Both the position numbers and the translations under genes were made by a program. The notes beneath the pieces are model-generated. The model saw only the letters and a list, made by a program, of their open reading frames with translations. It was not told the DNA's origin and did not search any database. From positions 27,732 to 91,731 of the forward strand of contig CAJNOQ010000040.1 in assembly GCA_905250885.1 (NCBI GenBank): a stretch of 64,000 bases of DNA, read 5' to 3'. Below are positions 39,793-50,153 of this stretch, one piece after another. This DNA comes from Didymodactylos carnosus (taxonomy: Eukaryota > Rotifera > Eurotatoria > Philodinida > Philodinidae). Numbering within the stretch: the stretch's first letter is position 1; every line of letters begins with the position of its first letter.

Positions 39793-40120
39793 TCACCGTA
39801 AAACTTAACATCGGAAGAGTAAGTGGCCATGCCGTTCACTTTTCTGTATTGTACATTCAGAAAAGTGGATGAATTTTCGTTGTTTATCATCCGTCGCCCA
39901 CTTTAGTAGATCAAAACTGTTGTTCTTCTAGGTGATCGGTCATCCACTCTTGTAGATAGTGCCACCTATAAGCGTGGATGATCTGTCCCCTAAAAGAACA
40001 ACAGTTTTGATCTGCTAAAGTGGGCGATGGATGATAAACAACAGAAATTCATCCACTTTTCTGGATGTACAATGCAGAAAAGTGGATGGCATGATCAATC
40101 CCTTTTCCGTTTTACAGTGA
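39793..40120. repeat. Foldback element, 328 bp
   Basis: The two halves are near-complete inverted copies: TCACCGTAAAAC at 39793 pairs with GTTTTACAGTGA ending at 40120, and CAGAAAAGTGGATGAATTT and ACTTTAGTAGATCAAAACTG in the left half have mirrored partners in the right half. The centre, near 39950-39970, carries GTGGATGA-type repeats. No transposase and no certain target duplication. Confidence 0.88.
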
Positions 40121-41121
40121 TTAGATGCTGGCTTTCTTTAAAAGTCCGTTTTAGTAACTAATGTAACAGTAACTTTTAACAAGCAAGAAAGAACATAAGA
40201 GATTAGAGACATTTTTTTAACTTTACCTGGTCAATAGTTTTTGGCTGAAGTCTCGCTAATAGAGAAGCATCTTTGATTCCTATTGTTGATTCCATTTCTG
40301 TAGTTCAGCTTAGTTATGAATGCACTTTTAGTTTTCTAAAAAACACCTTTGTAGGGCTTCCATGTTATCGTGATAGCATTTATTGGTCTAACAAAAATAC
40401 AATCGATTTTTCTTTCTTTCTATTCCTCTACCTTTCTTTGCGTTGTGTGTGTGTGTGTTTGTTCTTGGATAATATGCGCACATAAGAAAAAGTATTATGT
40501 GAACTAAATAATAACAACAAACTGTGGAAGTTTATCGCGACTCGTCAAAAATAGTCTCGGTTAAATGACTGATAACATGAGGCGCATTTTTTTACACTCA
40601 CAACATAATTTTTTTTTTCAAAAGTTCGCCGATTTTCTTGTTTACCTGTATTTTAAATAGTTCTTGTGTCTAACTCTTCTGTCCTTGACAGAGATGTGCA
40701 CACGTATAGTTGGCTTAAAAGTATATTTAGTAACATATATGACGGTTGATTTCTGAAGTAAGATAGTAGATTGTTAGCGACATACCCTTTACATAATTGT
40801 ACATCGACAGATACTGTGCGAGACGCGCATAAAGAAAACTTATTTATATCATCTTTTAGTATAGTTTACAGAGAAGGCTCATTCAAATAAATTCAATAGT
40901 ATTTTTTCGTTGTTTCGAGGAGTTTCTTTTTCTATTTTATATTATTTACGTCTAACATAGGCAGACGAGATGTTTTCTTCTGTTCTATGTTTAATTATTA
41001 ATTTCAACTTTTAGATAGTTGTACGTGCTTAGCGACGTGAGCACGTTTTTTTTAAAGTAAAGGAGGAAAAGCCGTTTAGTGTTCCATCGAGTTAAAATTT
41101 TATCAACACCATTATTAAAAA
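40121..41121. other. Upstream flank of the zinc-knuckle gene
   Basis: 1 kb with no gene. A GT microsatellite lies at about 40445-40460. The last 100 bases are purine-rich and probably hold the 5' UTR of the gene starting at 41122. Confidence 0.5.
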
Positions 41122-42254
41122 ATGAGTGGTCGTACTTGTTACAAATGTCAACAGGCAAGGACGAACATTAAAGAATCTATTATCACTAATTACTTTACCT
41201 CTTATTTTTTGTTTAGCCCGGTCATATTGCCAAGGATTGTACGCAACCGGATAGTGCATCAGGTAAGATTGTCCATACCAAATCTTGTTGAATTATAATG
41301 TAATATCTTTTGTTTATCTCGCATGAGGTGGTGGTGGTGGTGGCGGTTACGGCCGCGGCGGACGAGGTGGTTATGGAGGAAACAGTAAGTGAAAGTGAAA
41401 ATTCACCTTGCTTTTTAACTGTTTGGATTGATGATGTTTTATGAATTTCATCTTTTAGGACAAGGAGGTGGATATGGAGGTGGGTCGTCATATAGTAAGA
41501 TCTACATTTTTTGTTATTCGTTGGTCATGATGTAATTAGAAAATTGATATACTGTGCTTAGGAAGGTTTTGTATTCGTGTTTAGCGATAACTTGAGATAT
41601 TTTTACTGTCTCGGACGATATTGTTACATGTTCAGATGTATGTTACTTCTATTTTCATTTCAGGTCGTGGTGGCGGCGGTGGTGGCGGATCTAGTTACAG
41701 TGGCGGTGGCGGTGGCGGTGGTGGTGGAAGTGGACGATGTTTCCGCTGCAATCAAACCGGTCACTTTGCGCGTGATTGTACGAGTGATAACAATCAAAGT
41801 ATGTTTTAGACTTTAACTTGTGAGCTATTATCAACTTATTCTCACTCGTCCTTCTTTTACAATATTTAGCTGTCTGTTATAATTGTAATCAACCCGGTCA
41901 TTTTTCACGCGATTGTACAGAACCAAAATCAACTTCAAATAATAGTTATGGTGGTGGTAGTGGTGGTGGTAAGTAAATTTTTTGTTTAAAACGAATGTTT
42001 GTGTGGTAGTCACTCGATCTTTGCGTATACTAATTGGGCGTATTTGAATAATTTAGGTTCCTCGTTTTCCGGTGGACGTAGCGTGTGCTATCGCTGCAAT
42101 AAACCTGGTATAATATTTTAGATTCTTTGTATTAATTTAAATTGATCTCTTTTTTTTTCTTCTAGGGCATATTGCTCGTGCATGTACGGAAGGTGGTGCT
42201 CAATCAAATCGAAATGGTCAAGGTTCGCAACATGAAGACGAAGCTGATTCTTGA
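41122..42254 (+). CDS. CCHC zinc-knuckle nucleic-acid-binding protein, CNBP-like
   Basis: Eight exons: 41122-41154, 41217-41262, 41328-41384, 41459-41494, 41664-41798, 41870-41968, 42057-42107, 42166-42254; 546 nt, 181 residues. Four CX2CX4HX4C knuckles: [56 protein letters not shown]. Long glycine-rich spacers lie between knuckles 1 and 2 and between 3 and 4, with RGG/GRGG in the first. The tail is acidic. CNBP proteins bind single-stranded DNA or RNA; vertebrate CNBP has seven knuckles and little glycine linker, so orthology is uncertain. Intron 1 begins with GC (CAG|GCAAGG at 41155) and splits knuckle 1; the intron at 42108 splits knuckle 4. Poly(A) signal AATAAA at 42293-42298. Confidence 0.92.
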
Positions 42255-44900
42255 GCAACAGCAACATAAAACGAAAGAAAGAACATGAAAAAAATAAACG
42301 TAACACTCGATATAAACTTGTTGTATTGTAAACTGCTTTTTTATCGACTGTACATTGAGTATAAGATCATTGAGGGTGTGTTCCGGAAAAAAAAAGAAAT
42401 ATTGTTGGTTGTCGTAGCGGTTTTTTTGTTTTTCTGATTATTTTGGTCTTGTTTGTAAAAAAGGAAAGAGTTTAGAGTGTTTCTACATGAAACAATTGGC
42501 GAAAATCAGGTTGGCGCAAAGAGGAAACAATATTAATATCAAAAGAAAAACGAAAATATTTAGAAAAAAAGATCACCTTCAAGGCTCGAACTTCAAATTC
42601 ACAATTAATATTCAAAAATAGATAGGTGCACCATAAAACACAGTTTTGTGGCAGATTTTGGTATATTAGCCTAGGTAAGAAGAATGAAGTACTATGAAAT
42701 TTTAGTGCTGGCAACGATTGATTCCAATGTTACAACTTCAATCCTGTGGTCTGGCAGTAAATTCGTTACTCGCATTAGGTTAATGATTTATGGCATTCAG
42801 ATATTTGTTAAAGGAGAAGCGCATCTTGTTTAGCTCATAAGAACAGATGTGATGAAAATGCACTTACATATTTTGAGAGTCTAGTAAAATAAGTCTGAAA
42901 ACGTAATTAAGGGAACAATTGATGAAAAAAAGAAACTGAAACTATTATTAATAAGAACAACGGTGATTGTATTGCAATAGTCCCATATCAGAACTCTGGA
43001 TGATATTCGACAAAACAGCTGGCTGTTGATTCAGTTTTCTAGAAAACTGAATGATTAATCCAGCTATTCTAAACTAGTTGCTCTTAAATAATGAGATAAT
43101 ATTGAAACTCTTCTTTCTGTTTTTAAAAGTGATCAGTTTGCTTTTGCAGATGCTTTCAGTTTTGAAGTTTTATATAAAGAACAACCTGGAAAATGTAATC
43201 CACGACGGGAACAAGTATTAATGGCATAGTTGAATTGTTCATCGAGTTTGAAGATATTTTCAAGCACTAGAGACTAAAAAATTTTGCTCATCTAGCCAGA
43301 ATTGTGCCAGAAAAATGAAATACAGATGATCTTGGATAGTTCTTTTACATGTATGGGTGGTCAATTCAAAAATAGAAAACTGTTGAATAAAAGTAGTGGT
43401 AATCGGAATGACGTCAGAAGTCGAAAATATTTTCAAAAGGATCCTCAAATGAAACAAAGCATTTAACTCCTTGAACATCCAGATTGTTCATTTTCCGCTA
43501 TAGACTGATTGAATTCAAGACTGCTCATCGTAGAAGTATTGAATTTAGCTTTTTAGATTTACTATTCAGATAGTAATGTAATAGTTACTATCACAAGGGT
43601 TAGCCTGTTTCATTCTATGTTACTGATACCTGACAATTAAAAGCAAATAGGCAATCGATTTTCTTTTTCAAAAATGAACAGTTAATGTCTTTATCTATTA
43701 CTATTAACAGCTAATTTCTGTTACATTATATCGTTTAAGAGCCATGATTATAGGTGCAATTTTTTAACATCTTTGAATAACAAGTCACAATATTTAATTA
43801 ATGCACTTCAACAGATATCTTTCATGTCATTTATTTATTTCAACGGGAAGATTCGAAACGCAACTTGAGGCAATCCTGGTCGCTTAGTCTAAATAACAAA
43901 GTTCAACAGTACAAATACATTCAACACATCAAGGAGAATGAGCAAATTAGGCAACGAGGAGCCTAATAGTTTCTGATGCGAAGTTTTTCATGTAAGGGAA
44001 ATGTAGTATTTCCACACCAATACATTTACTTCTGTCCATTCGATTTACGCATATCTATAAATCTGTCGAGTTTCTGTATACTTTAATAAAATGACGACTA
44101 TTAGAAAAATGTTGATATTTGCCTTGAAATAATCGTTTTTCCTGTTTGCAGGCGCAGGATCGTCATCGAGCTTTTCACAGAAGTGCTCCAACAACAATTA
44201 CAGTAGTTTAAGAGATAGTTTCTAAAACAACTGTGTTTACCTAAAAATATTATTTTCATACTTTTTCAATTTTTTTGATGACCGTTAACGGACACTATGT
44301 TGAGTTTTGAGCTGAGGGTACACGTTTCGTTACGGAATATTTTTGAAGTGGTACAGTGAGTGCTCGAAAATCTGATGTGATATAGTACAAATATCTCAAG
44401 CATTTAAATAGGGATGGATGCGAGTGACTCGAGCGAAAATTCTAGTTGATCGTACATTGTTTAAAATATGGCATATAAAGAATATGCAACCGAACTAACT
44501 GCTGGCTAGAAACAAAAAAGATTCCGTTAAGCAAGTGGTACTGGAATGCTCAGGAGTTCACCTTATCAATAATAATGTAAATCATTTGAAAGCCAGTGTT
44601 GACAATAAAAGTTGTCTTTTGTAATAAGTCTTGCTTAATTCCTCTTCACTGTATCTCTAACAGACTCTCTTTATTGTAAGAAAAACTTCCAGTCTCAATT
44701 AGATGAGATTCGCTCGTTATTAGTGATCCTATGATCAATAACTACTTGCTAGTTATATTTGCCGTTTTCGTTATCCTCTGCAGATTGTTTATTGAAAAGA
44801 TGATTCTTTCACAACAGAAACACAGTCACAACATTTTCTTGTATAAACGGTTGAATAAGCAAGCTTCTACAATTTGACACATGATGTCATATATTTGCAT
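42255..44900. other. Intergenic region, no gene seen
   Basis: 2.6 kb, AT-rich, with only short frames. It contains a perfect 24-bp palindrome at 43029-43052. Confidence 0.55.
43018..43066. other. Perfect 24-bp palindrome inside a longer imperfect hairpin
   Basis: The 24 bases 43029-43052 are identical to their own reverse complement (centre TTTTCTAGAAAA). The outer blocks AGCTGG and CCAGCT extend the pairing to about 43018-43066 with mismatches. Confidence 0.7.
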
Positions 44901-45215
44901 TTACCGTGTTTTACGTCGAACTGTTTTCCTTAGATCATTGTTTTCAATATTTGTCGACAAAAGATGTTTTATTGTAGGTAGCTTTTTTTCCATAGGATAA
45001 CGTTGATGCTTTTCATTATTCATATAATCTGCTGCTGCTTTCGCCGAAATATCTCTTGTTATCCACACATTCTTGTAATTATTTAAACGTTTATCTTGAG
45101 AATATTGTTGATGATTGAGATATCTTGGTGGTTGATATAAGATGGATGATGTTGAAGGAAGCAATAGAAGAAATATAGTGACAACAAACATCATCTTTGC
45201 TTGATCAGGCAGCAT
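44901..45215 (-). CDS. Small secreted protein or peptide precursor, unrecognised
   Basis: Frame of 104 residues. An internal Met starts a clear signal peptide (MMFVVTIFLLLLPSTSS, residues 8-24) followed by ILYQPPRYLNHQQYSQDKR. The mature part is basic and tyrosine-rich, has no cysteine, and carries dibasic KR, KK and RR sites that could be processing sites. An acceptor-like TTTTTATAG lies just upstream of the first ATG, so a 5' untranslated exon is possible. A neuropeptide-type precursor is one reading, but no repeated peptide or amidation signal (GKR) is present. Confidence 0.45.
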   Translation of the reverse strand: MLPDQAKMMFVVTIFLLLLPSTSSILYQPPRYLNHQQYSQDKRLNNYKNVWITRDISAKAAADYMNNEKHQRYPMEKKLPTIKHLLSTNIENNDLRKTVRRKTR

Positions 45216-45490
45216 GTTCAGCTATAAAAAATGAATATCGTCTTTTGTATATTATTAGATGCCGAAGATACCATGATCTAGTGAAACTTCTTGTAACCAA
45301 GATATTGCTGAAAATTTTCGAGAAATTACAAGATACTCAAGATCTTGACCTCTTGGAATTTCTTAAACTTTAGTGTTCTCTGTCAAAATCTTGAATACAA
45401 GTTGCATTAACGTAATAGATTAATACGCTAATTAAAAAGTTTAAATAGTTTGTGTGATGATTCGAAGATCAAAATAGCCGATGTTCATTT

Positions 45491-45674
45491 TAGCGGCGGA
45501 ACCAGGATTTCGTGCTAGGCAGGGCTCAGTCCATCACTTTTCTGGAGTTTGGTTTGAAGTAGTATTAATAAATTTAAGCTGAGTTTCAGGAAAAATTTTA
45601 AAAAACTGTCTAGGCGGGGCTCAGAGCTTTCTAGGCAGAGCTCAGCCCAGTCTAGCCCTGGCGCTCCGCCACTA
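45491..45674. mobile_element. hAT-like MITE, 184 bp
   Basis: Left end TAGCGGCGGAACCAGG and right end CCTGGCGCTCCGCCACTA are imperfect inverted termini. Flanks GTTCATTT (45483-45490) and GTTTATTT (45675-45682) agree at seven of eight positions, fitting an aged 8-bp target duplication. The interior repeats a GGGCTCAG motif three times. Confidence 0.75.
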
Positions 45675-47001
45675 GTTTATTTACTTGGTCGTTATCTTTT
45701 TAAACGCAAGACAGTATCACTAAGTTTTCCAGGTTTTGTGATCGATGTTGCTTTTGAGCTATGAATAATTGCTCTAACACATTAAGAGTTCACACAACAC
45801 ATTAAGAGTTTCTCTTTGTACAATGAATTTTTTAAAATTTAGGTAATTTAATACGAAATGTGAATCAGGTCTAGAAAGGTTTAATGTACTTTTTATTTCA
45901 TAATTTAAAACTGATTTATCGGTTAAAACGTTTCAACTGCTTACCGCAGTCTTCCTCAATAGTAAACTAATAAAATTAGATCAATTAAAATTCATAGTAT
46001 ATAACATAAACCACATCATACTAAGCTTTAATAATACAATAAAATTAAACTATGTTTTGCTTGATGTACATTTTTCTAACGTGCTCTCTCTTTCTTTCTT
46101 CTTTTTTTATCAGACAAAGACTTTTGAATCCAGTGTGAAAGAGGATGAAACATATTTGCATGTAAAGATATAGATGATGGAAAAGTAGACTGGACGATGA
46201 AAAACATAATTCTATTTCGAAAAAAATATTGCAGCACCCCCCTTTTCCCCTATTTTAACCTAGAATTTTTTAAGTGCAACCATCCTTCAAGCTCATGAAG
46301 TTAACCAGGTTGCCTCGATGTACTAGGATAAATCCGTCAACAGGAAAGGGAGAGTCATAAAAACGAATCAACGTTATTCTTTGTATGTTTTTTCTTATTT
46401 GACTCCATAATGCATATGTATCATTTTTCTGTCTATATTCTACTGGATGCTGGTGAACTCCTGTGTATAATATGGATGTGCTCTTAATTGAATACAGATT
46501 TTTATCCCTTCACGCTGCTGTTCGTTTTCTAATCATAGGTGCCTATTGCGGACTAATGATTTTGCACTTATTATAACAATTAGTAGCAACGGCGTATACC
46601 GATTCTAATTTCTTACACTACTGTCAAAATTGATTAAACAACCTCAGTTGTTTTCCAAGTGCTGAACTAATTTTTAAATTTTGTGTATCTTTCAGTTTGA
46701 TCTTGTTAGTATGCTCTCTGGCTCTATTCTTAAACAATTCTGTTTCATCTACATATATGTCATCATGAAACGTCTGGACAGATACATAATTAAAAATAAA
46801 TTTTAAATTATGAAATAAAAGTTATATTAAACATTTCTAAAGTAAATGAAGTCATTGCATAGGCTCTGTATATTCGGTGAGAAACTGAACTTTTTTCTCC
46901 TTGCTGTTCTTACTAACGTCTAATTTACATTGTTCTGGTTTTATGTCGGTGTGATCCATATATTTAGTGAACTGCGTTATTATCTGCAGACTCTTTAGTT
47001 G
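45675..47001. other. Intergenic region, no gene seen
   Basis: AT-rich. A short direct duplication (ACATTAAGAGTT twice) occurs at about 45779-45811. No coding signal. Confidence 0.5.
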
Positions 47002-47009
47002 CTCGTACG

Positions 47010-47187
47010 TAGTGGCGTAGTCACCGGGTGGATTTGGGTGGGCTCAGCCCACCCACTAACTGCTTTTTGTCCACCCACTGAAAGTTTTACAATTCACATT
47101 ACTGTACGAAAACTTCTTATATTTCTATCACTTTGAAAAAATTTGGGGCAACGCCCACCCACTAAGAAAATCCTGGTTACCCCACTA
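47010..47187. mobile_element. hAT-type MITE, 178 bp, with perfect 8-bp duplication
   Basis: Begins TAGTGGCGTAGTCACCGG and ends CCTGGTTACCCCACTA. CTCGTACG is repeated exactly at 47002-47009 and 47188-47195. Contains several CCCACCCACT repeats. Its ends resemble those of the element at 45491-45674, so the two may belong to one family or superfamily. Confidence 0.92.
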
Positions 47188-47195
47188 CTCGTACG

Positions 47196-48359
47196 TAGTG
47201 CCTTTTCTGTCCGCTATATAGAATAGAGCGTGTAAGTTAAATGTATATATCTCACTCAACGTTTTGATTAAAATTAACTGCAATTTGACGTGTGTTGTGT
47301 ATTTTTTCGTTCTAACAAATGTATATCTTTTTATGTTCTTTTCTTTCATTATGCGTTTCAGGCATAAAGCCGAGAACGTTTGAACTAAATCGCTCATGTA
47401 AATTCCACCTCGGCAGCTAAAAAACTTAATGTCAATAAAAAAAACATTTTTTTAAACTTGTATTATGAGAATTTGGTTTATTTGACACTCGCTAGTAAGC
47501 TAAAAGTTTTTCTATTGTCTATAAATCATCCGAGCTAGGAGTGTTCTTTTTACTCGTGCCAATGTACGATGAGTATATTTTAGACTAGGGAATATGCGTA
47601 GAATGTGAGAGTTCATTAAGAATAAGATGATCAATGTTTTAATCAGCTTAATCAAGCTCTGTATTCAATGTAACCTCGTGCTGCTCTAATTCCTTTTTTG
47701 ATCTATTTATCATCCCTTCGCCTCTTTAAGACTGAAATGCATGATAAGTATGGAAAAGGTACGGCTCCTCAAAATGAGTTGAAAGTACTTGTAAACGAGG
47801 TTAAGCGTACTTGTATATTATTTATGCTTTGTTAAGTAAGCTATTTTCTAAAACAAGAAGCATAGACTAAAGAACCTCCATTTAGGGTTTAGGAATCGTT
47901 TTCGAGAACTTTTCGCTCTTATCCACCGTTTTAGTTCTATAGCTTATTCTTTTTTTGTAGAAAGTAGTTCAATTATTTTAAGAAAAAGTTTGTTAAGTTT
48001 GAGAAATGTTTCTATTGAAATCAGTTCTCAATTTCACTCATCAACATTGCTCAGATTATTTTTATCTTATCTGCCTGACAAAGTCGCATCTAAAAGTCCT
48101 TCGACATGGAGTAAAGTATTGGGATTTATTTACGATACTTTGGGAGTACAAATCGTTTCGAGAGATAAAATCAAAGAGATAATAACTCTATTAAAAAGTA
48201 CACTAATTAGCAAGTTTGTGTTTATCATTTAAGTGGTGATTTCTATTGATGTCGAGCTTATTAAAGGCCTAGCTCGCGTACATCCTACACCGGTGGATGT
48301 ACGCTTCACTGATGTAAGATGTGGCGGTGTAGAATCAATCGCTCAATGATGTTGGGTGC
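47196..48359. other. Region without a confident gene
   Basis: A frame at 47990-48232 (+, 80 residues from TTG) has protein-like composition but no ATG, splice partner or known motif. A short hairpin (CGTACATCC and GGATGTACG) lies at about 48277-48303. Confidence 0.4.
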
Positions 48360-48620
48360 TAGCAAGCTACATGTATCCTCTGGTAAAATCCCTATGAGTT
48401 TCCTAACAGGGTCCGAGGCATATCCTGCCGATATCCTACTAAGATTTCGCTTTAATTTCTTAAGATTCTTACAGAATCCTAATGAAATCAGGTATACCCG
48501 AAAGTCATAGGATTTTCTAAGTTTCTGTTAGGACCCTAAACAAACTTAAGCGAAATCCTAGTAGGATCCGAGCATTTTAGGATCTTGCTGGGAAGTTATT
48601 AGATGGATCCAAAATGTTAG
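48360..48620. repeat. Degenerate inverted repeat built on AGGATT/AATCCT units
   Basis: GATATCCTACTAAGATTTCGC near 48430 is mirrored by GCGAAATCCTAGTAGGATCC near 48551, and TCCTAACAGGGTCC near 48399 by a CTGTTAGGACCC block near 48525. Many further AGGATTCT-like units fill the interval. Probably an old foldback element. Confidence 0.55.
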
Positions 48621-48889
48621 GATTCTGTAAGATTCTAGTAGAAAATAGGCAGAAATGCGTAGAATTTTATCTAGGGTCATATTCATGTGACTTGATACCT
48701 TCACTACAGCCGATAATCGAATCTGCTCATCTATCCATCGATAGTTACCAGACCAGAGGACATAGTCCAACGCAGAGAGTTATTTAGCTCAATTGCTTAA
48801 GCTACAGGTCTCAATTTCTTACCACGTACTGGCTTTCTGTAGGAACTATATTGTACGCCACAAACTGGGAGGTATGCCGAATAATGTTA

Positions 48890-49190
48890 AAAAGAAAAAT
48901 ATTAAACGACTAATATTAAAAATCAATTAAATATTTTTCTATCTGAACTAATAAATATTTTTCTTATTGTAAGACAGAAAAATATTTAATTACTTTTCAG
49001 AAAAAACAAATATTATAACTGACGATGACGTCAATATTCAAGAAGTGTTTAGTCACATAGAAAAATATTAATTATTTTAAAATAAAGGAAAAATATTTAA
49101 ATAAAGAAAAATATTGAACTAATATTTAAATAAGATGGAAAAATATTTAATTGATTTTTAATATAAGCCGTTTAATATTTCTCGTTTTAC
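48890..49190. repeat. Foldback element with internal AAATATTT repeats
   Basis: The left arm (about 48890-48945, AGAAAAATATTAAACGAC then ATCAATTAAATATTTTTC) is mirrored at about 49135-49190. Between the arms, GAAAAATATTTAA-like units recur about six times in both orientations. Confidence 0.75.
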
Positions 49191-49204
49191 CGTTAGTCTA
49201 CAGC

Positions 49205-49315
49205 CCCATACTGGGATGCTCTGAGGCGTTTGAACATAAGTAACTTGCTCAAGATCAGGGGATGACTTGACGACACCGAGGTTCAAACATAGCATCTCGA
49301 AACACGCGATGAACA
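49205..49315 (+). repeat. Dispersed repeat, copy B
   Basis: Contains AACATAAGTAACTTGCTCAA, a short spacer and CGAGGTTCAAACATAGCA, shared with the minus-strand copy at 38745-38860. The ACTTGCTCAAG...GGTTCAAAC arrangement also resembles, from memory, the core/tail of several animal SINEs. Confidence 0.5.
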
Positions 49316-50153
49316 ATTTAACATAAAGTCAAACTGTACATTATATTTCCAATATGTAGTAATATTCTTTAATTCAAAATTTTGTTTAAAATCTTCGATA
49401 CAAAGAATTTCACTAGTATGGAAGCAGTACAAAATGAACGCATTGATTAATCGTTTTAGAAAAAATTTAGAAATGTTCTGAGTTAGACGTACGTCTAATT
49501 GTAAAAATTCTATGTGTGTGACTAGTCCTTATACGAGAAACACGCTTTTCCCTAATACATATTCTAAGGGTTTTAGAATAATTGAGTTTTCAACAAAAAA
49601 AAATACCTTTTGCTATTGATACTTGAATATAGACGTTTTTTGTATTATTAATCCGAATAGCGATTGATCAGAGTTTTGTCTCACTTGAAAAGAGTATATT
49701 TTCGTTCATGTTTATTCTATTATATTTGACAATCGAGAAAAGATTTTTATGGATAGTATCGATAAAACAGGCTGGCTGGTACATGAATAAAATAAATATA
49801 TTGAAAAAGAAGAATCGTATCCCGAAAGTGTTAGATGTCCTAGCACACACCAACAATGCACGCGTATCCAATAAAAAGTAATGTAAAAAAACTCTGATTA
49901 CCGTTCAGACACTTAATAGTGGCAATGTTCAGTTCAAGCGCTTTTATATGAACAGTTTCCTCATTTTCATAGAGTAAATCTATATGCGCAGATTTGATTA
50001 GTGACGTATATCTGACAGATTTTTTTAATAAACATTTTTATATATTTAATAAGGAAAAATAAAACATTTTGTTCTACTAAATATATATAATAATTCCTAA
50101 ATCATAGTATTAGTTCATTATCGAAGTAAACATCGTTATCTACTGTCATAAAA
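49316..50153. other. Downstream flank of the protease gene
   Basis: AT-rich and without a coding signal. It should hold the protease 3' UTR at the right end. Confidence 0.45.

Noticed and set aside
41222-41491. Minus-strand frame rich in T and A
   Set aside because: Complement of the glycine-repeat exons of the zinc-knuckle gene.
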